In this document: piece by piece, positions 28,625-37,106 of the stretch
Numbering within the stretch: position 1 is the stretch's first letter
Layout of the letters: every line of letters starts with the position of its first letter
Assembly (NCBI RefSeq): GCF_002086815.1
Contig: NZ_MVID01000003.1
Location: 186,001 to 250,000 of the forward strand
Origin: Mycolicibacterium parafortuitum
GTDB taxonomy: Bacteria > Actinomycetota > Actinomycetes > Mycobacteriales > Mycobacteriaceae
Direction of reading: 5' to 3'
DNA: 64,000 nucleotides
The notes under the pieces: model-generated
Databases searched by the model: none
What the model was told of the DNA's origin: nothing
Seen by the model: the letters and a program-made list of their open reading frames with translations, nothing else
Made by a program: the position numbers and the translations under genes

Positions 28625-29137
28625 TCAGTCGAACAGGTCGAATCCCGATGCCGGGTCGAGGCCGTCCTGGCCGGAGTCGGGTCCGGTCCAGTCGTCGACG
28701 ACGACAGGATCGGCCGGCGGGGAGGCGTCGAACACGGGGTCGTCGAGCTGCAGGGAGGCGACCGGTTCGACGAGATCGTCTGCGGCCGTGACCTCGAGTC
28801 CGGTGTCGATCTCGTCGACGATCACGGGTAGGTCGGAGTCAGGACCTGCGCCGACGGACGTCGGGACCAGATCGTCGAACGCGTCGAACGCCGCCGTGGC
28901 GGCCCCACTCGCCCAGACGTTGTCCACCGGTTCGGCGGCGAACGGGTCGAGGCCGGGCGACGACACGGTCGTCGACAGCGACTCCGCGACGACCGGGATC
29001 AGATTCTGCACGTCGGCACTGGTCACGTCGGTCAGATCGGCCTCGGCGAGGGCGCGGGCGGGGTCCGCGGCGTACCGTGCGGCCGCCTCCGGGTCGCGCA
29101 CCAGCGTCATCACGAAGTCGAGCAGCGAGTTCGCCAC
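28625..29137 (-). CDS. Rv0340-like protein with IniB-type N-terminal domain
   Basis: A 170-residue protein whose first 55 residues (NSLLDFVMTLVRDPEAAARY, then DVTSADVQNLIPVVAESLS) match M. tuberculosis Rv0340, the gene next to iniB there. The same N-terminal design (L-(I/L)-D-F-(I/V)-x2-L, acidic pair, A-A-R) opens the iniB-like protein. The rest is acidic and Asp/Pro-rich and ends G-F-D-L-F-D. Function unknown; it has been seen as part of the ini stress region. It has its own terminator, so it is not simply the first gene of iniBAC. Confidence 0.86.
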   Translation of the reverse strand: MANSLLDFVMTLVRDPEAAARYAADPARALAEADLTDVTSADVQNLIPVVAESLSTTVSSPGLDPFAAEPVDNVWASGAATAAFDAFDDLVPTSVGAGPDSDLPVIVDEIDTGLEVTAADDLVEPVASLQLDDPVFDASPPADPVVVDDWTGPDSGQDGLDPASGFDLFD

Positions 29138-29228
29138 GAGATTCCCTTCCGCAGGATCGTTGTGTTCCCGAGCGTATGCGGCGCGGGAGCCCCACGGATC
29201 GGTGCCCGACCCGCACGGCCGGACAGAG

Positions 29229-29273
29229 CATTAGGGGATCGCCCATTAGGGGAATCGCCACACTAGGGGAACG
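29229..29273. promoter_or_regulatory. Three tandem CAYTAGGGGA direct repeats between divergent genes
   Basis: CATTAGGGGATCGCC (29229), CATTAGGGGAATCGCCA (29244) and CACTAGGGGAACG (29261) are head-to-tail with 15- and 17-base periods. They lie between the leftward Rv0340-like gene and the rightward Hsp70-iniR pair. This looks like a multimeric activator site; the iniR product encoded downstream is the best candidate. Confidence 0.6.
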
Positions 29274-29336
29274 TCCACCGCTCGCGCGCGGTGAGCCGCT
29301 AAGGTGGGCGGCGGTCCAGACAGGAGAGACGCCGCC

Positions 29337-31169
29337 ATGACCGAACCGCTCGGGTTGTCGATCGGTACGACGAACCTTGTCGCGGCCCGTGTGGGCCGTG
29401 CGCCCGTCACCCGCCGATCCATCCTCACCCTCATCCCCGGCCGCGCGCCCGAGGTCGGCTCGCCGGCCGAGACCGGCGGCGCGGCAGGTGTCGTGCTGTC
29501 CGGTTTCGTCGAGCGCGTCGGCGATCCGGTGCCGCTGGTCGCCGAGGACGGCAGCGCCCATCGCGGTGAACAGGTGCTGGCCGCCGCTCTCGACGCGATG
29601 GGGCGCCTGGCCGGCGGCGGTTCGCCGGTCGCGATCGCGGTGCCGGCGCACTGGGGTCCCGGGACCGTGGGGGCGTTGCGCGGCGCGCTGCGCACCGTCG
29701 CGGGCCTGGCCCCCGACGGCGTGCCACCGACACTGGTCCCCGATTCCACGGCGGCACTGGCGTCCCTGCGCACCACCCCGGGTCTGCCGGGCAGCGGTGT
29801 GGTCGCACTCGTCGACCTGGGCGGCGGAGGAACCAGCGTCACGCTCGCCGATGCGGGCGCCGATCTGGCCGTCGTCGGTCAGACCGTGCGCTATCCGGAG
29901 TTCTCGGGTGACGGCATCGACGGGGCGCTGCTGGACCACGTGCTCGCCGGGGTGGCCGACACCGGCGCGAACGACGCCGACACCGCGGGCACCGCGGCGG
30001 TGGGACCGCTGTCCCGGCTGCGCGACGAGTGCCGGGCCGCCAAGGAGCGACTCTCCGCCGAGACCGCCACCGCCGTCCCGGTCGACCTGCCCGGGTTCCG
30101 GTCCGACGTGCGGATCACCCGCCCGGAACTGGAGCAGCTGATCAGCGGACCGCTCGACGGGCTGCTGGCCGTCATCGAGGACACGCTGCAGCGCAACAGC
30201 GTTGCGCTGGAACGCCTTTCGGCCGTCGCGACGGTCGGCGGCGGGGCCGCGATCCCGCTGGTGACGCAGCGGCTGTCCGAACGGTTGCGCGCGCCCGTGG
30301 TCACCACGCCGCAGGCGCTGCTGAACATCGCCGCCGGCGCCGCGGTGCTCGCCGCCCAGAGCTCCGACGGCGACGCCCCGACCGGTATGGCTCCGACGGG
30401 CATGGCCGCCGCGGCCGACGTCCCGACCGCGATGGGTCCGGCCGCCGACGCTCCGACCGCACTGGGCCCGGCCGCGCCGCCGGTGGCCGGTGGGGCGCTG
30501 GCGTGGTCGGAGGACGACGAAGCCGTCGACCCGACGCCGTACACCGGCGCCGACTACACCGCACCCGCCGGCTACGGCGACGCGGGCGTGACCGGCGCGC
30601 GGCCCCCGGTGAGCTTCGGGGCCGACGGATACGCCGACGGATATACCGACGAGCTGCCGCCGCTGCCCTGGTACAAACGGCCCCCGATTCTGTTCGGGCT
30701 GGCCGCCGCCGCGGCGCTGCTCGCCGTCGGCGGTCTCGCGGTGACGCTGACCTCGTCGAGCGGCGATTCCACCACCGTCACCGAAACCGCAAGCACGACA
30801 CCGCCTTCGGAGGCGGCGCCGGCCGAGTTGCCGCCTCCGGTGACCACGGTGACCGTGGGTTCGGACGGCATCGCGACCACCACGGTCAGCCAGCCGCCGC
30901 CCCCGCCACCGGAGTCGACCACCACGACCACCACCACCTCGCCGACGTCGTCGACCACCACGACGACGACCACCACCACGACCACCACCACGACGACGAC
31001 CACGCCGCCGACGACCACGACGACGACGCGCACCACCACCACGGCACCGCCGACGACCACGCCGCCACCGACCACGGTGGAGCCGCCGCCGACCACCGTC
31101 GAACCGCCGCCGACGGTGGATCCGGAACCGATCGTGACGACGGTGATCCCTGACGACGGCGGCGCCTGA
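29337..31169 (+). CDS. Rv0312-like membrane-anchored Hsp70-family protein with poly-Thr ectodomain
   Basis: A 610-residue protein closely resembling M. tuberculosis Rv0312. The Hsp70-type ATPase domain keeps LSIGTTN at the first phosphate loop, VDLGGGGTSVTLAD at the second, CRAAKERLS, and VATVGGGAAIPLVTQ. A Gly/Ala/Asp linker (about 350-440) with repeated P-T-(A/G)-(M/L)-(G/A) units leads to L-P-W-Y-K-R-P, a membrane helix (about 455-480) and an outer tail dominated by Thr then Pro. ATG 29337 follows AGGAGA. Unlike its paralogue at 22029, the T-T-N loop is intact, so ATP binding is likely. The regulator gene follows after three bases. Confidence 0.9.
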   Translation: MTEPLGLSIGTTNLVAARVGRAPVTRRSILTLIPGRAPEVGSPAETGGAAGVVLSGFVERVGDPVPLVAEDGSAHRGEQVLAAALDAMGRLAGGGSPVAIAVPAHWGPGTVGALRGALRTVAGLAPDGVPPTLVPDSTAALASLRTTPGLPGSGVVALVDLGGGGTSVTLADAGADLAVVGQTVRYPEFSGDGIDGALLDHVLAGVADTGANDADTAGTAAVGPLSRLRDECRAAKERLSAETATAVPVDLPGFRSDVRITRPELEQLISGPLDGLLAVIEDTLQRNSVALERLSAVATVGGGAAIPLVTQRLSERLRAPVVTTPQALLNIAAGAAVLAAQSSDGDAPTGMAPTGMAAAADVPTAMGPAADAPTALGPAAPPVAGGALAWSEDDEAVDPTPYTGADYTAPAGYGDAGVTGARPPVSFGADGYADGYTDELPPLPWYKRPPILFGLAAAAALLAVGGLAVTLTSSSGDSTTVTETASTTPPSEAAPAELPPPVTTVTVGSDGIATTTVSQPPPPPPESTTTTTTTSPTSSTTTTTTTTTTTTTTTTTPPTTTTTTRTTTTAPPTTTPPPTTVEPPPTTVEPPPTVDPEPIVTTVIPDDGGA

Positions 31170-31172
31170 CCT

Positions 31173-33671
31173 GTGCTGCCGGCCGCCCGTGACGCGATCG
31201 CGGCCGTCGACGCCGATCCGCGGGCGGCGACCAAGCTGCTGGTGACCGGCGGTATCGGCACCGGCAAGTCGACGGTGCTGACCGCCGTGCGCACCGCCTT
31301 GCGCAGTGCGGGCCGTCAGGTGCTGGCCCGGCCCGGCGCGACCGGCGGGGACGCTGCCGTCGTCGTCGACGATGCCGATCTCCTCGACGCCGCGAGCCTG
31401 GGCCGTCTAACCGAGTTGGTGGCCGACCCCGCCGCCACCGTGGTCGTCGCGACACAGCCTCTGGCGCACCACCTTCCGCTGCGGACGTTGATGACCGAGC
31501 TGGAACGCGAGCACCCTCCGGTCACCCTCGGCCCCCTGCCCCCGAACGATGTCGCCGAGGCCGCGGCCGCGCGCCTCGGCGGCCCGCCCGGCAGCGACCT
31601 GACCCGGCTGCTCGTCGCCGCGACGGGCGGGCTCCCGTTCCTGCTCACCGCCGCGCTCGACGCGGTCGACGGCGGCGCACCCGCGGTGCGTCAGGCCGCC
31701 GCGGTCAAGCTTGCCGAGCGGCTGGCCCGCCTCGACGACGGACTGCTCGACACCCTGCTCGTCGTGTCGCTGGGCACCGGACTGGGGCCCGACGACGTCG
31801 CCGCTGCGCTGAGGCTGGCCCCCGATGCCGCGCTGGCGACCGTCGACCGGGCGCGTGCCTGCGCGCTGGTCGACCCCGTGCATCCACCGGTGTTCCTGCG
31901 CTCGGTCCACGACGGGATCGCTCAGATCGTCGGCGCCGCACGACATCACGACATCGAGGTGGCGCTGCTGGGCTCACAGCTGGAGCTGGGCACGCTGACC
32001 GCCGACCTCGCGCTGCGGATCGCCGAACACGGCCTGCGCGACGACCGGCTGGCCGCGGCGCTGACCGAACTGGCGGCCCGCAGCCACGACCGGCCCGCTC
32101 ACGCGGCCCGGCTCTACCGCGCCGCCGCCGGGGCGGGCGCCACCGCGTCGAACGCCGGGCTCGCCGACGCGCTGGCGCTGACCGGGGACTGCGCGACCGC
32201 CGGGCGCGTCGCCGACGAACTGCTCACCTCGCCGGAGCCGGCCGAACGCGCGGCCGCGGTGCGGATCGCGGCGAGCATCGCCGCCCACGACGGCGCCACC
32301 GCGCAGGGCGCGGACCTGTTCCGCTGGCTGGGCCCGACGTCGGACGCGACGGTGTCGGCCGCCGCGTCGATCGTCGCGCTGGGTGTCGGCGACGCCGCAG
32401 CGCTCCGCGCCGCCGCGGACGCCGAGTCGGCAGGCCCGCCGACGTCGGCCGCGAGGTCGGCGCGCAGCATCGCCGAGGGCCTGGTGATGACGCTGGCGGA
32501 TCCGTACCACGCGGCGGTGGCCAGGCTGGGTCAGGCCATCAGCGTCGACACCGGGCAGCGGGGCGTGCTGCCCGACACCCCCGCCGCGCTGGTGACCCTC
32601 GCCGCGCTGCACGGCGGGGATCCCGTGCGGGCGCGCAGCGTGATCGGGCGCGCCGTGCACGCCGACGCCCGGCCCGACCGCGCGGATGCGATCTTCGTCA
32701 CCCACCGGCACCGGCTGCTCCAGGGCTGGGCGCACCTGCAGGACGGACAGTTGGCCGCCGCGGCGACGGCCGTCCCCGCCGACGGCTACTCCGCATTGCA
32801 CCGGCGCGACGCGTTGTGGGCCGCCGCGCTGCACACCGGCATCGCGCGGCGCAACGGTGACAGCGGGGCGATGCAGAAGCACTGGCATGCAGCGATGGAC
32901 GTACTGGCCGAGAGTTCGGCCGAGGTGTTCGCCGTGCTGCCGCTCGGCGAGCTGTGGATCGCGGCGGCCCGGATGCGCCAGGTCGACCAGGTGCGCCACG
33001 CGGTGGACGAGGTGTTCGGGCTGCTGGCCACGCTGGGCGATCCGCTGCTGTGGTCGCTGCCGCTGCACTGGGCCGGGGTGCACGCGGGCATCCTCGCCAA
33101 CGCGCCCGACGCGGTCGCACCGCACGGACAGGCGCTGACCTCCGCGGCTGCGCACAGTCCGTTCGCCAAGGCGCTGGCCACCGCGGGCCGCACCTGGCTG
33201 CGGGTGCTGGCGGGACAGGTCGACGCCGCCGAGGTCGCGGTGGCCGCGCGCGGGCTGGCCGGGTTCGGCCACACCTGGGATGCGACCCGGCTGGCCGGGC
33301 AGGCGGCGTTGCAGACCTCACAGCCCCGCGTATCCCAGGCCATGCTGCAGCTGGCCCGCGACCTGAAACAGGCGACCGCGCCGGCCGACGTCCCCGCCGG
33401 GCCCGAACCCGCGCCGCCCACCGCCGCGGCGCGTGGGCCCGTCCCGCGGCAGGCGTCGGCCCAACTGTCCGACCGCGAGCGCGAAGTCGCCGAGCTGCTG
33501 CTCCAGGGCATGCCCTACCGCGAGATCGGCGCTGCGCTGTTCATCTCGGCAAAGACCGTCGAGCACCATGTGGCGCGGATCCGGCGCCGGCTCGGTGCGG
33601 AATCACGTTCCGAGATGCTGTCCATGCTGCGCGCCGCCATGGATTCCCCAGACTCCACAGCCACCCGATAG
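31173..33671 (+). CDS. iniR: IniR-like AAA-type ATPase/LuxR regulator (Rv0339c counterpart)
   Basis: An 832-residue LAL-type regulator. Walker A GGIGTGKST lies near residues 26-34, a Walker-B-like VVVDDAD near 67-73, and a long helical TPR-like middle precedes the C-terminal LuxR helix-turn-helix (LSDREREVAELLLQGMPYREI, then SAKTVEHHVARIRRRLG). Length and position next to etfD and the ini genes match M. tuberculosis Rv0339c, which I recall being named IniR as activator of iniBAC; the name is from memory. GTG start three bases after the Hsp70-like gene means coupled expression. A ligand-sensing ATPase activator of the envelope stress genes is the natural reading. Confidence 0.85.
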   Translation: MLPAARDAIAAVDADPRAATKLLVTGGIGTGKSTVLTAVRTALRSAGRQVLARPGATGGDAAVVVDDADLLDAASLGRLTELVADPAATVVVATQPLAHHLPLRTLMTELEREHPPVTLGPLPPNDVAEAAAARLGGPPGSDLTRLLVAATGGLPFLLTAALDAVDGGAPAVRQAAAVKLAERLARLDDGLLDTLLVVSLGTGLGPDDVAAALRLAPDAALATVDRARACALVDPVHPPVFLRSVHDGIAQIVGAARHHDIEVALLGSQLELGTLTADLALRIAEHGLRDDRLAAALTELAARSHDRPAHAARLYRAAAGAGATASNAGLADALALTGDCATAGRVADELLTSPEPAERAAAVRIAASIAAHDGATAQGADLFRWLGPTSDATVSAAASIVALGVGDAAALRAAADAESAGPPTSAARSARSIAEGLVMTLADPYHAAVARLGQAISVDTGQRGVLPDTPAALVTLAALHGGDPVRARSVIGRAVHADARPDRADAIFVTHRHRLLQGWAHLQDGQLAAAATAVPADGYSALHRRDALWAAALHTGIARRNGDSGAMQKHWHAAMDVLAESSAEVFAVLPLGELWIAAARMRQVDQVRHAVDEVFGLLATLGDPLLWSLPLHWAGVHAGILANAPDAVAPHGQALTSAAAHSPFAKALATAGRTWLRVLAGQVDAAEVAVAARGLAGFGHTWDATRLAGQAALQTSQPRVSQAMLQLARDLKQATAPADVPAGPEPAPPTAAARGPVPRQASAQLSDREREVAELLLQGMPYREIGAALFISAKTVEHHVARIRRRLGAESRSEMLSMLRAAMDSPDSTATR

Positions 33672-33752
33672 CACACCCAACCGGTTAGTTAGGCCAGCCT
33701 TCGTAGCGCTGGTTATCAGGTGGATGTAACTATGAGCAGGCATCGAGCTTAA

Positions 33753-33793
33753 GTTACTCACCAGTAACCGACTCTAAGTTACCCACGGGTAAC
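33753..33793. promoter_or_regulatory. Twin GTTAC-N6-GTAAC palindromes upstream of etfD
   Basis: GTTACTCACCAGTAAC (33753-33768) and GTTACCCACGGGTAAC (33778-33793) have perfect GTTAC/GTAAC arms and related centres. Their starts are 25 bp apart and the second ends 20 bases before the etfD start codon. The form suits a TetR-type dimer. Because etfD serves fatty-acid oxidation, a fatty-acyl-responsive regulator is inferred. Confidence 0.65.
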
Positions 33794-33813
33794 AAGAAAA
33801 ACCGGAGGCCCGC

Positions 33814-36800
33814 GTGGAAACGCAGATGTTGATCAGGATCATCGCCGGGGTCCTGATGCTCGCCGTCGTCGGGGTGTTCGCGGCCAAACGCGTCGTCTGG
33901 CTGACCAAGCTGATCCGCTCCGGGCAACCGCTGAGCGAGGGCAACAACCGCAAGGACCACCTCCAGAAGCGCATCACCACGCAGTTCGAAGAGGTCTTCG
34001 GGCAAACCCGGCTGCTGCGCTGGTCGATCCCCGGTATCGCGCACTTCTTCACCATGTGGGGCTTCTTCGTCCTCGCCACGGTCTACATCGAGGCGTTCGG
34101 CCAGCTCGTCGACCACGACTTCCACATCCCGCTGGTCGGCCGTTGGGACACGCTGGGCTTCCTGCAGGACTTCTTCGCCGTCGCGGTGCTGCTCGGCGTG
34201 ATCACCTTCGCGATCATCCGCATCGTCCGCGAGCCCAAGAAGCACGGCCGCGACTCCCGGTTCTACGGATCGCACACCGGCGGCGCCTGGCTGATCCTGT
34301 TCATGATCTTCAACGTCATCTGGACCTACGCGCTGGTCCGCGGCGCCGGAGCCAACACCGGTGCGCTGCCCTACGGCAACGGCGCGTTCTTCTCGCAGTT
34401 CATGGGCTGGATCCTGTCTCCGCTCGGCCACACCGCCAACGAGTGGATCGAGACGCTGGCGCTGCTCGGCCACATCGCGGTCATGCTGGTGTTCCTGCTG
34501 ATCGTGCTGCACTCCAAGCACCTGCACATCGGCCTGGCCCCGATCAACGTCACGTTCAAGCGGATGCCCAACGCGCTGGGGCCGCTGCTGCCGGTGGAGT
34601 CCAAGGGTGAGCTCGTCGACTTCGAGGATCCCGCCGAGGACGCCGTCCTGGGCCGAGGCAAGATCGAGGACTTCACCTGGAAGGGCTACCTCGACTTCAC
34701 CACCTGCACCGAGTGCGGCCGCTGCCAGTCGCAGTGCCCCGCGTGGAACACCGGCAAGCCACTGTCCCCGAAGCTCGTGATCATGAACCTGCGCGACCAC
34801 ATGTTCGCGAAGGCGCCGTACTTCCTCGACGGCAAGGAATCTCCGCTGGAGAACACCCCCGAAGGCGGCCTCGGCGAAGAGCTGCGCGGTGAGAAGCGCA
34901 GCGAGAAGCACTCGCACGAGCACGTTCCCGAGTCCGGTTTCGAGCGCATCCCGGCCGACTCGCCGCTGCAGGCGACCCGCCCGCTGGTCGGCACCCTCGA
35001 AGAGGGCGGCGTCATCGACCCCGACGTGCTGTGGTCCTGCACGACCTGTGGCGCGTGCGTCGAGCAGTGCCCGGTGGACATCGAGCACATCGACCACATC
35101 GTCGACATGCGCCGCTACCAGGTGATGATGGAGTCCGAGTTCCCCGGTGAGCTCGGTGTGCTGTTCAAGAACCTGGAGAACAAGGGCAACCCGTGGGGCC
35201 AGAACTCCAAGGAGCGCACCAACTGGATCGACGAGGTCGACTTCGACGTGCCGGTGTACGGCAAGGACGTCGACTCGTTCGAGGGCTTCGAGTACCTGTT
35301 CTGGGTCGGCTGTGCCGGCGCCTACGAGGACCGCGCCAAGAAGACCACCAAGGCCGTCGCCGAACTGCTCTCCGCCGCCGGCGTCAAGTACCTGGTGCTC
35401 GGCGAGGGTGAGACCTGCAACGGCGACTCCGCCCGCCGCTCCGGCAACGAGTTCCTGTTCCAGCAGCTGGCCGCGCAGAACGTGGAGACCCTCAACGACC
35501 TGTTCGACGGCGTCGAGCGCGTCGACCGCAAGGTCGTCGTCACCTGCCCGCACTGCTTCAACACGCTCGGCCGCGAATACCCGCAGGTCGGCGGCAACTA
35601 CACGGTGCTGCACCACACCCAGCTGCTGAACCGCCTGGTCCGCGACAAGAAGCTGGTGCCGGTGAAGTCCGCCGACGGCAGCCCGCACGGCCAGGACATC
35701 ACCTACCACGACCCCTGCTACCTGGGTCGGCACAACAAGGAGTACTCGGCGCCGCGTGAGCTGATCGGGGCGTCGGGCGCGAAGCTGACCGAGATGCCCC
35801 GGCACGCCGACCGCGGCCTGTGCTGCGGCGCCGGCGGTGCGCGGATGTGGATGGAAGAGCACATCGGCAAGCGCGTCAACACCGAGCGCACCGAGGAGGC
35901 CATCGACACCGGCGCATCGGCGATCGCGACCGGCTGCCCGTTCTGCCGCGTGATGATGACCGACGGCGTCGACGACGTGTCCGCGACCCGCGACATCGAA
36001 AAGGTCGAGGTGCTCGACGTCGCGCAGCTGCTGCTCGGCTCGCTGGACAAGAGCTCCTTCACCCTTCCCGAGAAGGGCACGGCGGCAAAGGAATCCGAGG
36101 AGCGCGCGGCACGCAAGGCCGCCGAGGCGCCGGCCAAGGTCGAGGAGCCCGAGGCCGCCCCCGCCGCGGAGGCCGCACCCGCCGAGGCCAAGGCGAGCAC
36201 CGCCCCGACGGAGACCAAGCCCGTCACCGGACTCGGTGTGGCCGGTGGCGCCAAGCGCCCCGGCGCCAAGAAGACCGCCGCCGCTCCGGCCGAGGACAAG
36301 CCGGAAGCCGCTCCCGCCAAGGGGCTCGGTATCGCCGGTGGCGCGAAGCGTCCGGGTGCGAAGAAGGCCGCCCCGGCCCCCTCGGATTCCAGCGCGAGCA
36401 CCGCGGCCGCCGAGCCGGCCAAGGCCGAGCCGGAGGTCAAGGGTCTGGGCATCGCCGGCGGCGCCAAGCGTCCCGGCGCGAAGAAGACGGCCGCCGCACC
36501 GGCGGAGACACCCGCAGAGACGGCATTGGCAGAGACCGCGGCCAAGCCCGAACCCGAGGTCAAGGGCCTCGGCATCGCGTCGGGCGCACGCCGCCCGGGT
36601 GCGAAGAAGGCCCCGGCCGCCAAGCCGGCAGAGGGCACCGTCGTGCAGCCGCCGAACGTCGACCCGGACAAGGCGACCACGGGCACCGAGGCAGCCGATA
36701 CCGCCGATTCCGATCGCGGGCTCGACACCGCCGCGACGCCGGAACCGGAGGTCAAGGGCCTGGCGATCGCCAAGGGCGCACGCCGTCCCGGCGCCAAGAA

Positions 36801-36993
36801 GGCGGCCGCCCCGGCAGCTCCGGCGGCCGAGGCACCCGCAGCCGAGGCGCCCGCCGAGCCGGAGCCGCAGGCACCGGCAGAGCCGTCCGGCAACGGTTCG
36901 AGCGGCAGCGGTGACGATCGCGTCGTCGGCGACGAGCCGCCGGTGAAGGGGCTCGGCATCGCCAAGGGCGCCCGCCGACCGGGCCGCAAGTAG
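33814..36993 (+). CDS. etfD: EtfD, membrane iron-sulfur ETF oxidoreductase (Rv0338c counterpart)
   Basis: A 1059-residue membrane protein that passes electrons from acyl-CoA dehydrogenases via ETF to menaquinone, needed for beta-oxidation in M. tuberculosis. The N-terminal 250 residues hold about five to six membrane helices with quinone/heme-type histidines. Two [4Fe-4S] motifs follow: C298-x2-C301-x2-C304-x3-C308 and C409-x2-C412-x2-C415-x3-C419. Two CCG-type cysteine-rich domains come next (TCPHCFNTLGREYP; GLCCGAGGARMWMEE with GCPFC). The Ala/Pro/Lys-rich C-terminal third has six copies of GLGIAxGA(K/R)RPGAKK, starting at residues 806, 837, 877, 918, 982 and 1046, the last forming the C-terminus. 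GTG start with GGAGG upstream. The M. tuberculosis protein is shorter (882). Confidence 0.94.
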   Translation: METQMLIRIIAGVLMLAVVGVFAAKRVVWLTKLIRSGQPLSEGNNRKDHLQKRITTQFEEVFGQTRLLRWSIPGIAHFFTMWGFFVLATVYIEAFGQLVDHDFHIPLVGRWDTLGFLQDFFAVAVLLGVITFAIIRIVREPKKHGRDSRFYGSHTGGAWLILFMIFNVIWTYALVRGAGANTGALPYGNGAFFSQFMGWILSPLGHTANEWIETLALLGHIAVMLVFLLIVLHSKHLHIGLAPINVTFKRMPNALGPLLPVESKGELVDFEDPAEDAVLGRGKIEDFTWKGYLDFTTCTECGRCQSQCPAWNTGKPLSPKLVIMNLRDHMFAKAPYFLDGKESPLENTPEGGLGEELRGEKRSEKHSHEHVPESGFERIPADSPLQATRPLVGTLEEGGVIDPDVLWSCTTCGACVEQCPVDIEHIDHIVDMRRYQVMMESEFPGELGVLFKNLENKGNPWGQNSKERTNWIDEVDFDVPVYGKDVDSFEGFEYLFWVGCAGAYEDRAKKTTKAVAELLSAAGVKYLVLGEGETCNGDSARRSGNEFLFQQLAAQNVETLNDLFDGVERVDRKVVVTCPHCFNTLGREYPQVGGNYTVLHHTQLLNRLVRDKKLVPVKSADGSPHGQDITYHDPCYLGRHNKEYSAPRELIGASGAKLTEMPRHADRGLCCGAGGARMWMEEHIGKRVNTERTEEAIDTGASAIATGCPFCRVMMTDGVDDVSATRDIEKVEVLDVAQLLLGSLDKSSFTLPEKGTAAKESEERAARKAAEAPAKVEEPEAAPAAEAAPAEAKASTAPTETKPVTGLGVAGGAKRPGAKKTAAAPAEDKPEAAPAKGLGIAGGAKRPGAKKAAPAPSDSSASTAAAEPAKAEPEVKGLGIAGGAKRPGAKKTAAAPAETPAETALAETAAKPEPEVKGLGIASGARRPGAKKAPAAKPAEGTVVQPPNVDPDKATTGTEAADTADSDRGLDTAATPEPEVKGLAIAKGARRPGAKKAAAPAAPAAEAPAAEAPAEPEPQAPAEPSGNGSSGSGDDRVVGDEPPVKGLGIAKGARRPGRK

Positions 36994-37007
36994 TTCGCGA
37001 GTAGTTC

Positions 37008-37045
37008 GAGCCGGCGGGTCCCACACGGGGCCCGCCGGACTCGTT
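37008..37045 (+). terminator. Probable intrinsic terminator after etfD
   Basis: A long GC stem: GAG-CCGGCGGG-TCCC (37008-37022), loop ACAC, GGGG-CCCGCCGG, a bulged A, and CTC to 37042, followed by a short GTTT. It starts 15 bases after the etfD stop. The T-tract is weak, as is common in mycobacteria. Confidence 0.7.
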
Positions 37046-37106
37046 TCGGGAGTGGGTGCGATCAGGTGCGGAAAACACCTGGACAGCCCGTGGGAGACTT
37101 TTCGGC

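Noticed and set aside
30915..31060. Short tandem ACC/ACG repeats resembling a DNA repeat array
   Set aside because: They encode the poly-Thr ectodomain with mixed synonymous codons. There are no spacers, so it is neither a CRISPR array nor a satellite.
30572..31294. Val-rich minus-strand frame (runs of Val)
   Set aside because: It is the complement of the ACC/ACG poly-Thr coding tract of the Hsp70-like protein, not a separate gene.
33684..33702. Possible IdeR iron box upstream of etfD
   Set aside because: Only about 12 of 19 positions fit the consensus as I aligned it, and the outer bases are wrong. Too weak to report as a site.
33754..37026. 1090-codon open frame on the minus strand opposite etfD
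   Set aside because: It mirrors the third-position GC bias of a well-supported gene with iron-sulfur motifs. The translation is Gly/Leu/Arg-rich with no domain.
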